Assembly (NCBI GenBank): GCA_002506665.1
Contig: DAXZ01000029.1
Location: 5,352-12,005, forward strand
Direction of reading: 5' to 3'
From: Nitrosopumilus sp. UBA526
GTDB taxonomy: Archaea; Thermoproteota; Nitrososphaeria; Nitrososphaerales; Nitrosopumilaceae
Length of the DNA: 6,654 bases
Position 1 is the stretch's first letter. Each line of letters starts with the position of its first letter. Shown in pieces: positions 1-5,369 of this stretch. The notes under the pieces are model-generated. The model ran no database searches. It was not told the origin of the DNA and was given only the letters and a program-made list of their open reading frames with translations. Position numbers and translations under genes: made by a program.

Positions 1-948
1 AAGACCATCAATTATCAGGTTCCGGGATTTGTAACTGATTCTATCCGAGATGTAAATGTCTGGATAAATGCAAATATTACTGATATTAGTTCAATTGGAT
101 TCTCAAACGCAGAACCCGCGCTGTGGCTCTATACAGGAATGCCGTCTTTTCCTATACCAAAGATTGCAAATGACTCTATCACAGACCTGCGGGACATGGA
201 TGACTTTCTTGCTACATTTGATGTAAAATATATGGTCATATATGACGAATCGGCATTCCGTGCAGACTTGCACAATGTTCATGAGACGTGGGTTGCAAGC
301 AATCTAATAGCAAATGCTACGCCATACAACAAGTTCTCTCTTTTATATGCAAACAATGCATCGGGAATATATTCTGTGGGCGATAATTCTGAATTTTTTG
401 ATACCTATGATGCGTTTGGCGCCCCTCTCTTGCAGACAGCAACCATGGCAGAGATATTCTCTTATGATTCTAAACTGCATCAGATCTTGGAAATTGAGCT
501 CTATGACACCCAAGAGAATGCACAACGTGTTGTGGAATTTGAGACAAAATTCGTCTCTGCACTGCGAGATAACATAAATGCAACACAAACCACACTAGAG
601 ACGCTGCTCGTTGAGGAAGACATTGATGACTTGGATCAGCACTTTGATGATATCCGTCAGATGGGAGATTATGTTGAGGCGATAAGACATAACCTAGGAT
701 ATGACACATCAGACCAGAAGGACAGGATCGAGTTACTGCACTATATAGCTGATCTTACAATACAGACTGAGAACTATCGTGAGGCCGAGCTTGCATTAAA
801 TGAGCTCTTGGCGATAGACAAGTTTGATATAGTGATCCTAGAAAAGTACTTGTTCGTAGAGGAGCAACTAGAAAATGTGCATCTTGCAATTCAGGCCAGA
901 GACATTCTAGCCCAGCTAAAACTGCAAGAGCCAGATATCCCTAAATGA
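1..948 (+). CDS. C-terminal part of a GT-C-like membrane glycosyltransferase with a TPR-like tail (5' end outside window)
   Basis: The frame is open from the window's first base to a TGA at 946-948, giving about 315 residues of a longer protein; the ATG at 139 is internal. The first 45 residues (motifs such as VNVWINANI and ALWLYTGMPSFP) and the following stretch (DVKYMVIYDE, then FSLLYANNASGIYSV) match the pattern in the extracytoplasmic soluble region that follows the membrane domain of PMT/GT39- and STT3-like glycosyltransferases: a 'WI..N' segment, a 'nVkYvvvy' strand and a closing 'iYkV' strand. From about residue 155 the protein becomes acidic and helical. It ends in repeats (DRIELLHYIADLTIQTENYREAELALNELL) that look like one or two TPR units. 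No membrane segment lies in the visible part; the catalytic membrane domain would be upstream. The family is assigned by pattern recall only, and a glycan-locus TPR protein is the main alternative. The stop lies next to the insertion sequence, so the natural C-terminus may have been altered. Confidence 0.6.
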   Translation, partial: KTINYQVPGFVTDSIRDVNVWINANITDISSIGFSNAEPALWLYTGMPSFPIPKIANDSITDLRDMDDFLATFDVKYMVIYDESAFRADLHNVHETWVASNLIANATPYNKFSLLYANNASGIYSVGDNSEFFDTYDAFGAPLLQTATMAEIFSYDSKLHQILEIELYDTQENAQRVVEFETKFVSALRDNINATQTTLETLLVEEDIDDLDQHFDDIRQMGDYVEAIRHNLGYDTSDQKDRIELLHYIADLTIQTENYREAELALNELLAIDKFDIVILEKYLFVEEQLENVHLAIQARDILAQLKLQEPDIPK

Positions 949-965
949 TGGGTGTATGTGAACAC

Positions 966-979
966 ATGTAAACCCCCGG
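966..979 (+). repeat. Left inverted repeat of the IS110-like element, outer pair
   Basis: ATGTAAACCCCCGG here pairs with the complement of 2168-2181 at 12 of 14 positions; the two mismatches are C-to-T transitions. The two copies lie outside the transposase on either side, as expected for terminal or subterminal repeats. A match of this quality between two flanks of this size is uncommon by chance but not impossible. Confidence 0.45.
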
Positions 980-1004
980 TTCCTAGTACTGCTGGCTGAC
1001 TCCT

Positions 1005-1014
1005 ACCTAAACAT
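1005..1014 (+). repeat. Left inverted repeat of the IS110-like element, inner pair
   Basis: ACCTAAACAT is an exact reverse complement of 2184-2193. Nine of its ten bases recur in direct orientation at 2302-2310. The 10-bp motif is short, so its value comes from having three copies placed around the mobile element rather than from any single match. Confidence 0.35.
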
Positions 1015-1116
1015 GGTGCTAGACACCTTGTATTTGAATGGAGCAATCCGAGCTGCTGTGATAGTTGATCTATGATAGATGGATGCAGCTTCCAGCCAAA
1101 CCGAACGAAAAGGGGT

Positions 1117-1123
1117 GGGTGAT
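1117..1123 (+). promoter_or_regulatory. Shine-Dalgarno site of the transposase
   Basis: GGGTGAT ends three bases before the ATG at 1127. It complements the ATCACC part of the archaeal 16S rRNA 3' end. It fixes the original transposase start at 1127 rather than at the later in-frame ATG at 1248. Confidence 0.55.
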
Positions 1124-1126
1124 AAA

Positions 1127-2135
1127 ATGAAAAGTATCGGAATCGACATCGGAAAGAACAAGTGTTTCGTCTGTATAACTGACGATAAAGATAGAGGAAT
1201 CTAACTATGACAACACGCAACATGATGCAAAAATATTTGCAAAGCGCATGATCAGAAAATACAAAAAATGTCAGGCAGTGTGTGAATCCACAGGAAACAT
1301 GTGGATAAAGACATTTGAGAGACAGGGAATAAAAATAATGCTTGCAAACCCATTAAAGATCAGAGCAATTGCAGAAGCTAGCATAAAGACTGACAAGGTA
1401 GATGCAAGGACGCTTGCACATCTGTTAAGAGCTAATCTTGTTGCGCAGTGTCATGTTCCATCATGGAAGATAAGAGATCAAAAGCAGATTCTCAGGCACA
1501 GAATAAGTCTAGTACAGGACAGAGTTAGGGTATCAAACAGGATGAACAACTTGCTTGACAAATATGACATAAAGACTATAGGCACTCACATAACTGGAGT
1601 CAAGAATCTACAGCAGTTATCTGCACAAACATTGCCAATGCCACATGATGATTACATAATGCATCAGTGCATCAGACAGATTAGACAGTTGACTGATGAG
1701 ATAAAACAAATCGAAAAGACGATAGCCAAACTAGCGTTTGGAAATGAGGATGCAAGAATATGACAGGATTTGATTCATTTGGTGCACTATTAATTGCACT
1801 AGAAATTGACGGCAACAAGCGATTTTCCAGTTCAAAATTCTGGATGGGGCTGTGTCCTACCATACATCAGTCTGGCAAATCATGGCAGGATGAAGAAAGA
1901 CTCTAGCAAGCTAGTGAAATGGATGATGGTTCAGGCAGCAAACGTTGCATCGTTTAAGGATGATAGAATGAAAGAGGTCTATGAGAGATTACGAAAGAAA
2001 CATCCGTATGGAGTTGCAGTGAGTCATGTTGCAAACAAGATGGGAACCATAATCTGGCATCTGCTTGATGGTAAAACACTGTACGATGAGCGAAAAGACG
2101 GCCTGTATGTCAAGAAGATAAGGACCCAACAATAG
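1127..2135 (+). pseudogene. IS110-family DEDD transposase, broken by three frame changes
   Basis: The reading begins MKSIGIDIGKNKCFVC at 1127 and stops at TAA 1202-1204. It resumes in another frame as EESNYDNTQHDAKIFAKR from about 1194 and runs to a TGA at 1761-1763. It shifts again at ATGA 1760-1763 to MTGFDSFGALLIALEIDG, and shifts once more near 1880-1888 to GRMKKDSSKLVKWMMVQA, ending at TAG? no in-frame stop earlier than the final codon at 2133-2135. Joined up, it has IS110 landmarks in order: the D of GIDIG, the E of CESTG, the two D of KTDKVDA (the DEDD RuvC-like site), a coiled-coil linker, then the C-terminal domain with the SG serine motif (HQSGKS). Several conserved stretches also look shortened in frame, for example around GFD and before WMGLCP, so decay is mainly by small deletions. 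Such enzymes recombine IS110 DNA with a bridge RNA. This copy should be inactive. Programmed frameshifting is unlikely at three separate sites. Confidence 0.88.
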
Positions 2136-2167
2136 ACAAGCTGGAAGGATGGCGGAGCTGTGGTACG

Positions 2168-2181
2168 CCGGAAGTTTACAT
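2168..2181 (-). repeat. Right inverted repeat of the IS110-like element, outer pair
   Basis: This is the partner of 966-979 (12 of 14 matches on the opposite strand), starting 33 bases after the transposase stop. It overlaps the right arm of a GGCG/CGCC stem (2151-2154 with 2166-2169), so the right end may also fold as RNA. Confidence 0.45.
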
Positions 2182-2184
2182 AGA

Positions 2185-2310
2185 TGTTTAGGTCATGATT
2201 ATATGAAATAAAAAAGAGATTAGCACCTCTTCGGCCTAACCTGCCTAAAAACCAACATTAACAGTATTCATTATTTGTTTCGGGACGAAAAGCTAGGCAC
2301 GACCTAAACA
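2185..2310. repeat. 126-bp gene-free segment bounded by a 12/13-bp inverted repeat
   Basis: TGTTTAGGTCATG at 2185-2197 and CACGACCTAAACA at 2298-2310 are reverse complements at 12 of 13 positions. The interior is A+T-rich, shows no credible gene, and carries two GCCTAA direct repeats near 2234 and 2244. The left arm overlaps the right end of the IS110-like element, and the right arm ends where similarity to the DUF4143 remnant begins. It could be a MITE-like insertion, a second IS end left by a nested event, or a regulatory palindrome. No transposase of its own is present. Confidence 0.35.
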
Positions 2311-2549
2311 AATACTATTGGCAGAGTAAATCCAAAAGAGAAGTGGATTTTATAATTCGAGATGGGGATTCCTTTATTCCCTTGGATGTAAAATATCAAA
2401 ACCAAATTAAAAAAGCCGATCTATATGGTATAATTGATTTCAAAAAAACAACAAAGACAAACAACGGATTAATTTTAACCAAGGACAGACTGCAAATCAG
2501 AGATAGTGCAACACTCGTACCTGCATCCGTGTTTTTGTTACTGGTCTGA
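2310..2549 (+). pseudogene. 3' remnant of a DUF4143-type archaeal AAA ATPase gene
   Basis: The frame reads KYYWQSKSKREVDFII and then FIPLDVKYQ, ending with TGA at 2547-2549. This is the C-terminal pattern of DUF4143, the PD-(D/E)XK-like domain that follows the P-loop domain in a large family of archaeal and bacterial ATPases: YW, then EVDF, then a D/E-V-K core. Those proteins are usually about 400 residues, so only the last fifth is here, and no ATPase part lies upstream in any frame. The frame is open back to 2262, but the residues before KYYW do not resemble the family. The gene was therefore cut, probably by the mobile-element events immediately to its left. A GTG at 2343 could start a 68-residue peptide, but nothing suggests it is used. 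The function of the family is poorly defined. Confidence 0.75.
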
Positions 2550-2579
2550 ATGATTCAGGTCTTTGTTTGTAATTTTTTT
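2546..2579. terminator. Palindrome plus T-tract between convergent genes, possible terminator
   Basis: CTGAA-TGA-TTCAG at 2546-2558 is a perfect 5-bp hairpin lying between the convergent ends of the DUF4143 remnant and the formyltransferase gene. Seven T residues follow on the plus strand at 2573-2579. Archaeal transcription mostly stops at T-tracts, so the plus-strand call is reasonable; a minus-strand role has weaker support. Confidence 0.35.
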
Positions 2580-3142
2580 ATTGTATCTAGTACAAGTTTT
2601 GCAAAATACGGTGTAATCTCCTCACGTAGTCTCTGAATATTCTCATCCCGTGTGGTCTCTGAGTTGTAATTTACCTCATGGGATACAAAATTAATGACCT
2701 TGCCTGCATCAATCTCCGAATCCAAATAATGCGCAGAGATTATAATTTCCCTGTCATCATTTTCTAATGCCTGTCTGATTGGTTCTGCACCTGCATATTC
2801 TGGCAGTCTTCCCCTGTGTATTCCAAATGCCGTGTTGCTTGCCTTTTGTGTTACTTGTACAGGAATTACATATCTCCATGATACCTCTATGATATAGTCG
2901 CACTCTGGAACAACAACGTCATCATATCTTGAATCAACTGCCTGTAATGGAATCTTGTATCTATTGCAAATCTCTACAAATCTGTGATAGTCCCCCCGTA
3001 TCTTCCTTTCAGGGTCTTGTGATCTTGGATTCAAGGAATGGGTAAAAATCTTACAAATCTCAAACTGCCCGTCTCTTGCCAGTTCTTCTAATACATCCAA
3101 CCCGTGGGCTCTGGCCAAGAACCCCACTATCTTTTTTCTCAT
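2555..3142 (-). CDS. Formyltransferase-family protein, probable sugar N-formyltransferase-like
   Basis: The protein has 195 residues from an ATG at 3142; a TTG one codon upstream is less likely because the TATA-like box sits at leaderless distance from the ATG. The N-terminal half is Rossmann-like (KKIVGFLARAHGLDVLEEL). The core FGIHRGRLPEYAGAEPI at residues 106-122 and the HYLDSEIDAGKVI segment at 138-150 correspond to the 'NxHxSLLPxYRGxxP' and 'xxDxGxi' motifs of the family that uses N10-formyltetrahydrofolate. His109 and Asp145 are kept, but the catalytic Asn is Gly107. At 195 residues it lacks the C-terminal domain of methionyl-tRNA formyltransferase, which fits sugar-modifying members that formylate an amino sugar. 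The neighbouring GNAT, dehydratase and NeuB-like genes support a sugar role. The donor cofactor and substrate cannot be told from sequence, and loss of the Asn leaves activity open. Confidence 0.72.
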   Translation of the reverse strand: MRKKIVGFLARAHGLDVLEELARDGQFEICKIFTHSLNPRSQDPERKIRGDYHRFVEICNRYKIPLQAVDSRYDDVVVPECDYIIEVSWRYVIPVQVTQKASNTAFGIHRGRLPEYAGAEPIRQALENDDREIIISAHYLDSEIDAGKVINFVSHEVNYNSETTRDENIQRLREEITPYFAKLVLDTIKKLQTKT

Positions 3143-3160
3143 CAATTTTTCAATTCAGAA

Positions 3161-3170
3161 ATAATATATC
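3161..3170 (-). promoter_or_regulatory. TATA-like box for the formyltransferase gene
   Basis: On the minus strand this reads GATATATTAT, centred about 24 bases upstream of the ATG at 3142. That spacing places transcription start at or next to the start codon, so the mRNA would be leaderless. No Shine-Dalgarno motif lies before this gene. Confidence 0.5.
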
Positions 3171-3202
3171 AAGATTTTATTAGTTTTCATACAGTCATTT
3201 TC

Positions 3203-3210
3203 AAATATAC
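3203..3210 (+). promoter_or_regulatory. TATA-like box for the GNAT-like gene
   Basis: AAATATAC is centred about 23 bases upstream of the ATG at 3229, again consistent with a leaderless transcript. It is about 35 bases from the opposing box at 3161-3170, so the two divergent promoters share an 86-bp region. Confidence 0.4.
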
Positions 3211-3228
3211 GTTAAATCTACAAAAACC

Positions 3229-3645
3229 ATGAATGATATCCGTCTAACTCTGGTCAAAAAACCTGATCATGCCTTTTTGTATGAATTACTCCAACAAAGA
3301 GACCCGCTTGGAAATATCTCTCACAAGCTACTGCCAACGTTTGAAGAACATGTCAGTTTCATACGATCCAAACCATATTCCAAATGGTTTCTCATAACAA
3401 AAAACAACACCAGGATTGGCTCTGCATATATCACCAAATCCGATGAACTGGCAATACACCTACTTTTAAAAAATGACAATAACAAACTCAAAAAACAGGT
3501 CTTGAAACTATTAATTGCTTCATGCCCCCGAAAACGCTACTTGTACAATGTCGGCCATCAAAACACAAAACTAGCGAAATTTCTGCAGGAGGAAAATTTT
3601 GAGTTAATTCAGTTTACATACGAGCTTGTAAATCCCAAGAAATAA
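3229..3645 (+). CDS. GNAT-family N-acetyltransferase-like protein (PseH-like)
   Basis: The protein has 138 residues. The N-terminal pattern (LYELLQQRDPLGNISHKLLPTFEEHVSFI, then KPYSKWFLI and RIGSAYI) and the ending (NVGHQNTKLAKFLQEENFELIQFTYEL) match GNAT enzymes found in surface-sugar loci, which transfer acetyl from acetyl-CoA to an amino sugar. PseH of pseudaminic acid synthesis is the model. The C-terminal 'N.kN.ks.kf.eeeGF' motif is recognisable. The segment that should hold the acetyl-CoA-binding Q/RxxGxG/A loop (about residues 78-92, LLLKNDNNKLKKQVL) has no glycine, so cofactor binding may be weak or altered. It starts at a leaderless promoter, diverges from the formyltransferase gene and precedes the polysaccharide transferase by 100 bp. 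The family is fairly secure; activity and substrate are inferred. Confidence 0.68.
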   Translation: MNDIRLTLVKKPDHAFLYELLQQRDPLGNISHKLLPTFEEHVSFIRSKPYSKWFLITKNNTRIGSAYITKSDELAIHLLLKNDNNKLKKQVLKLLIASCPRKRYLYNVGHQNTKLAKFLQEENFELIQFTYELVNPKK

Positions 3646-3710
3646 CGGTTTGGGATATACAGCTAATTTCCAGACAAAATTATGAAAAACAAGGCTGTCA
3701 CCTGTTCGAC

Positions 3711-3720
3711 AAAATATAAA
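3711..3720 (+). promoter_or_regulatory. TATA-like box for the polysaccharide transferase gene
   Basis: AAAATATAAA is centred about 30 bases before the ATG at 3746. It lies in the 100-bp gap after the GNAT-like gene, which otherwise shows no ORF and no Shine-Dalgarno site. This argues for a separate leaderless transcript rather than read-through alone. Confidence 0.45.
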
Positions 3721-3745
3721 ACAGTCCTAGTCTGATTTTATATCC

Positions 3746-5251
3746 ATGAAGGATAAAATTCTCTTTTGGCTAGATGTGGGACTGACCCAGTTTGCAATCT
3801 CTACGTTTCTTCCCAAAGAGCATGATTGTGAGATGTTTGCAATAATTGATTCAAACATTTATCTGAAAAAATTTTTCTCCTCCCAAAAACTCTCCACGTT
3901 CTCAAAGACCTATTATTACAGAGACTCTGTTTATGAGGTCAAGGAAGATATTGACTTTGAGTATCTACAGGAATTTGAAAACAAGTACAAAATTAATCTG
4001 TGGAATATTATTTACAGTGACAGATATTTCTTTAACAATCCATACTACCAATACACGAGCACAGAAATACTCTCAATTACAGAACAGGCATCCAAGTTTT
4101 TTGAAAAAATTCTAGATGAGGTCAAACCTGATTTTCTGATATTGCGAACCACTGACTACTTTCAGAACCAGCTTTTGCATGAGCTGTGCTTGGCAAGAAA
4201 TATTCATGTCCTTACCCTGAGTCATTCTAGACTGGGGTTTAGAGCCATAATCTCACAAAATACAGATCATCTCGATGACCTTTCAGGATATGATTCTGTC
4301 CAGGTTGAAAAAACCAGAGATTTTAACGAATTACGCAAACACGTCTACTCTTACAGAGAACAGTCAAAGGCAATAAGCAGCAAGGACCGCTCGTCTCTGT
4401 CTCTGAGACTAAAGACCGGACTCCGGTTTTTATTTGTCGTATGCAATAACCGGTATCGAAATTACTATGCACATTTTGGGAGGACACGACTCAGGGTCTT
4501 GCGCATAGAGGGGTTGTTCTTGTTGCGAAGACTCAAACGAAAAAAGTTCATTGACAATAACTTTGAGCAGAAACTCCCTACAGATACCCCGTTTGTATAC
4601 TATCCGTTACATGTAGAACCTGAAAGATCCCTGTCTGTTAGCGCACCCTTTTACACTAATCAGCTTGAAGTAATACTGCATATAGCAAAGTCAACACCGG
4701 CATCACACCAGATATTTGTCAAAGAACACCCAGACCAGGAAACCCAGGGGTGGCGTGATGTATCATTTTACAAGCAGATACTGGCCCTCCCAAACGTAAA
4801 ACTAGTACATCCTGATATATCTAATTTTGAGATGATGGAGAACTGCTCTCTGGTCGTATCAATTGCCGGTACTAGTGCAATGGAGGCGGCATTTTTTAAC
4901 AAGCATGCAATTGTCTTCGCTGATGCAATTTATTCAAAACTCGAGTCCATTCACAAGTTGACTAGCTTGGAGGCCCTGCCTAAGATGGTTAGAGAATACC
5001 TTGACTGCCAGACTAGCTTGGATGATCTAAATCGGTATGTCCAGTTTCTAGAGTCAAACTCTTTTAGTTATGACATTGGACAAATGACTGCACTATTTTA
5101 TGACCAGTTTTTCTATGGAGGTTTTATCCGTGACATTGAAATTGATGAGAATATAATGAAAGGGTTTCTTGAAAAACACAAAGAAAAATTTACAAAACTT
5201 ACAACCCAGCACGTCAACAAGATAAAGCAACTATCTGTCCAAAAACCCTGA
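3746..5251 (+). CDS. Capsule/surface polysaccharide transferase, KpsC/KpsS-like
   Basis: This protein has 501 residues, with an unremarkable N-terminal half and a C-terminal half resembling the GT-B-like transferases of capsule synthesis (KpsC/KpsS, CDP-glycerol transferase-type fold). Landmarks are PFVYYPLHVEPERS at residues 282-295, FVKEHPDQE at about 324-332 and SIAGTSAMEAAFF at about 372-384. These correspond to the conserved strand, the 'K.HP' nucleotide-sugar motif and the 'SGT...EA' motif. It should use a nucleotide-activated sugar or polyol at the inner face of the membrane. There is no signal peptide or clear transmembrane helix, but residues of about 216-268 are strongly basic with hydrophobic patches and could bind membrane. 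The next gene starts 118 bp downstream. The sugar added is unknown, and a simple 'polysaccharide biosynthesis protein' label is the safe reading. Confidence 0.7.
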   Translation: MKDKILFWLDVGLTQFAISTFLPKEHDCEMFAIIDSNIYLKKFFSSQKLSTFSKTYYYRDSVYEVKEDIDFEYLQEFENKYKINLWNIIYSDRYFFNNPYYQYTSTEILSITEQASKFFEKILDEVKPDFLILRTTDYFQNQLLHELCLARNIHVLTLSHSRLGFRAIISQNTDHLDDLSGYDSVQVEKTRDFNELRKHVYSYREQSKAISSKDRSSLSLRLKTGLRFLFVVCNNRYRNYYAHFGRTRLRVLRIEGLFLLRRLKRKKFIDNNFEQKLPTDTPFVYYPLHVEPERSLSVSAPFYTNQLEVILHIAKSTPASHQIFVKEHPDQETQGWRDVSFYKQILALPNVKLVHPDISNFEMMENCSLVVSIAGTSAMEAAFFNKHAIVFADAIYSKLESIHKLTSLEALPKMVREYLDCQTSLDDLNRYVQFLESNSFSYDIGQMTALFYDQFFYGGFIRDIEIDENIMKGFLEKHKEKFTKLTTQHVNKIKQLSVQKP

Positions 5252-5286
5252 TGCAGGCAATGTGACATCTGGATTTTACCAATGTC

Positions 5287-5339
5287 GGGGGGGCATATCT
5301 CGTATGATACAATCATACATTATCGGTGCGGGAGGGGGG
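5287..5339 (+). other. G-run and hairpin leader before the dehydratase gene
   Basis: In the 118-bp gap before the dehydratase there are seven consecutive G (5287-5293), a perfect 7-bp hairpin GTATGAT-ACA-ATCATAC (5302-5318), and GGG-A-GGGGGG (5330-5339). Four G-tracts of three or more exist if the first run is counted twice, so a quadruplex with a hairpin in its long loop is possible in DNA or RNA. Such runs are out of character for this A+T-rich region. A role in expression of the downstream genes is only inference. Confidence 0.4.
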
Positions 5340-5356
5340 AAAGTACTATTATTAGA

Positions 5357-5361
5357 GAGGT
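5357..5361 (+). promoter_or_regulatory. Shine-Dalgarno site that selects the ATG at 5370
   Basis: GAGGT lies eight bases before the ATG at 5370. It favours that start over the ATG at 5379 (17 bases away) and over the far upstream in-frame ATGs at 5262 and 5304, which would add residues not seen in the family. Confidence 0.5.
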
Positions 5362-5369
5362 CAGTTTGG

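Larger units (their letters stand above)
949..1126 (+). ncRNA. Candidate IS110 bridge RNA (seekRNA) leader, probably a relic
   Basis: This 178-nt stretch lies between the upstream gene and the transposase start and has no credible ORF. In IS110-group elements the 5' non-coding end encodes the bridge RNA that guides the recombinase to donor and target DNA. Visible foldings include a stem at 1050-1056 with 1085-1091 (six Watson-Crick pairs plus one G-U), closing over an inner hairpin ATCTA-TGA-TAGAT at 1068-1080. Others are GGTG-CTAGA-CACC around 1015-1027, GGA-GCAA-TCC with a GNRA-type loop at 1040-1049, and ATGT-GAAC-ACAT at 956-967. GCTGG at 991-995 can also pair with CCAGC at 1092-1096. The internal loop of the 1050-1091 arm is where guide bases could lie. 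The position and length fit known bridge RNAs, but no homologue was compared and the short stems could be chance. Confidence 0.35.
949..2195 (+). mobile_element. Decayed IS110-family insertion sequence (approximate limits)
   Basis: A broken DEDD transposase (1127-2135) is flanked by non-coding ends of about 178 nt on the left and 50-60 nt on the right. Two pairs of inverted repeats bracket it. Positions 966-979 match the complement of 2168-2181 at 12 of 14 bases, with both differences C/T. Positions 1005-1014 (ACCTAAACAT) match the complement of 2184-2193 exactly. Subterminal inverted repeats are typical of the IS1111 subgroup, while a long 5' non-coding leader is typical of the IS110 subgroup, so the subgroup is open. 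IS110 elements make no conserved target duplication, so the exact ends cannot be fixed here; both limits are inferred. The element sits directly after the stop of the upstream glycosyltransferase-like gene. With three frame changes it should be unable to move on its own. Confidence 0.7.

Noticed and set aside
891..1223. 110-residue minus-strand ORF across the IS left end
   Set aside because: It overlaps the upstream gene, the leader and the transposase start, and its composition looks like an antisense shadow with no family pattern.
1248..1763. Independent 171-residue gene
   Set aside because: It is the middle part of the transposase; the N-terminal DEDD aspartate and the C-terminal domain lie in other frames on either side.
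1190..1763. Programmed frameshifting to produce an intact transposase
   Set aside because: Three separate shifts plus missing residues inside conserved blocks are better explained by decay; IS110 enzymes are normally made from one frame.
1806..2135. Independent 109-residue gene
   Set aside because: Only the part after about 1883 matches the transposase C-terminus; the first residues are out-of-frame readthrough of the same domain.
2343..2549. Stand-alone 68-residue gene starting at GTG
   Set aside because: The reading continues upstream in frame with family-like residues (KYYWQSKSKRE), so this is the tail of a truncated gene rather than a natural start.
3143..3145. TTG start for the formyltransferase
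   Set aside because: An ATG follows directly and is at the expected leaderless distance from the TATA-like box.
5262..5369. Longer dehydratase start at 5262
   Set aside because: It adds 36 residues not seen in the family, runs through the G-rich hairpin, and lacks a ribosome-binding site, whereas GAGGT lies eight bases before 5370.
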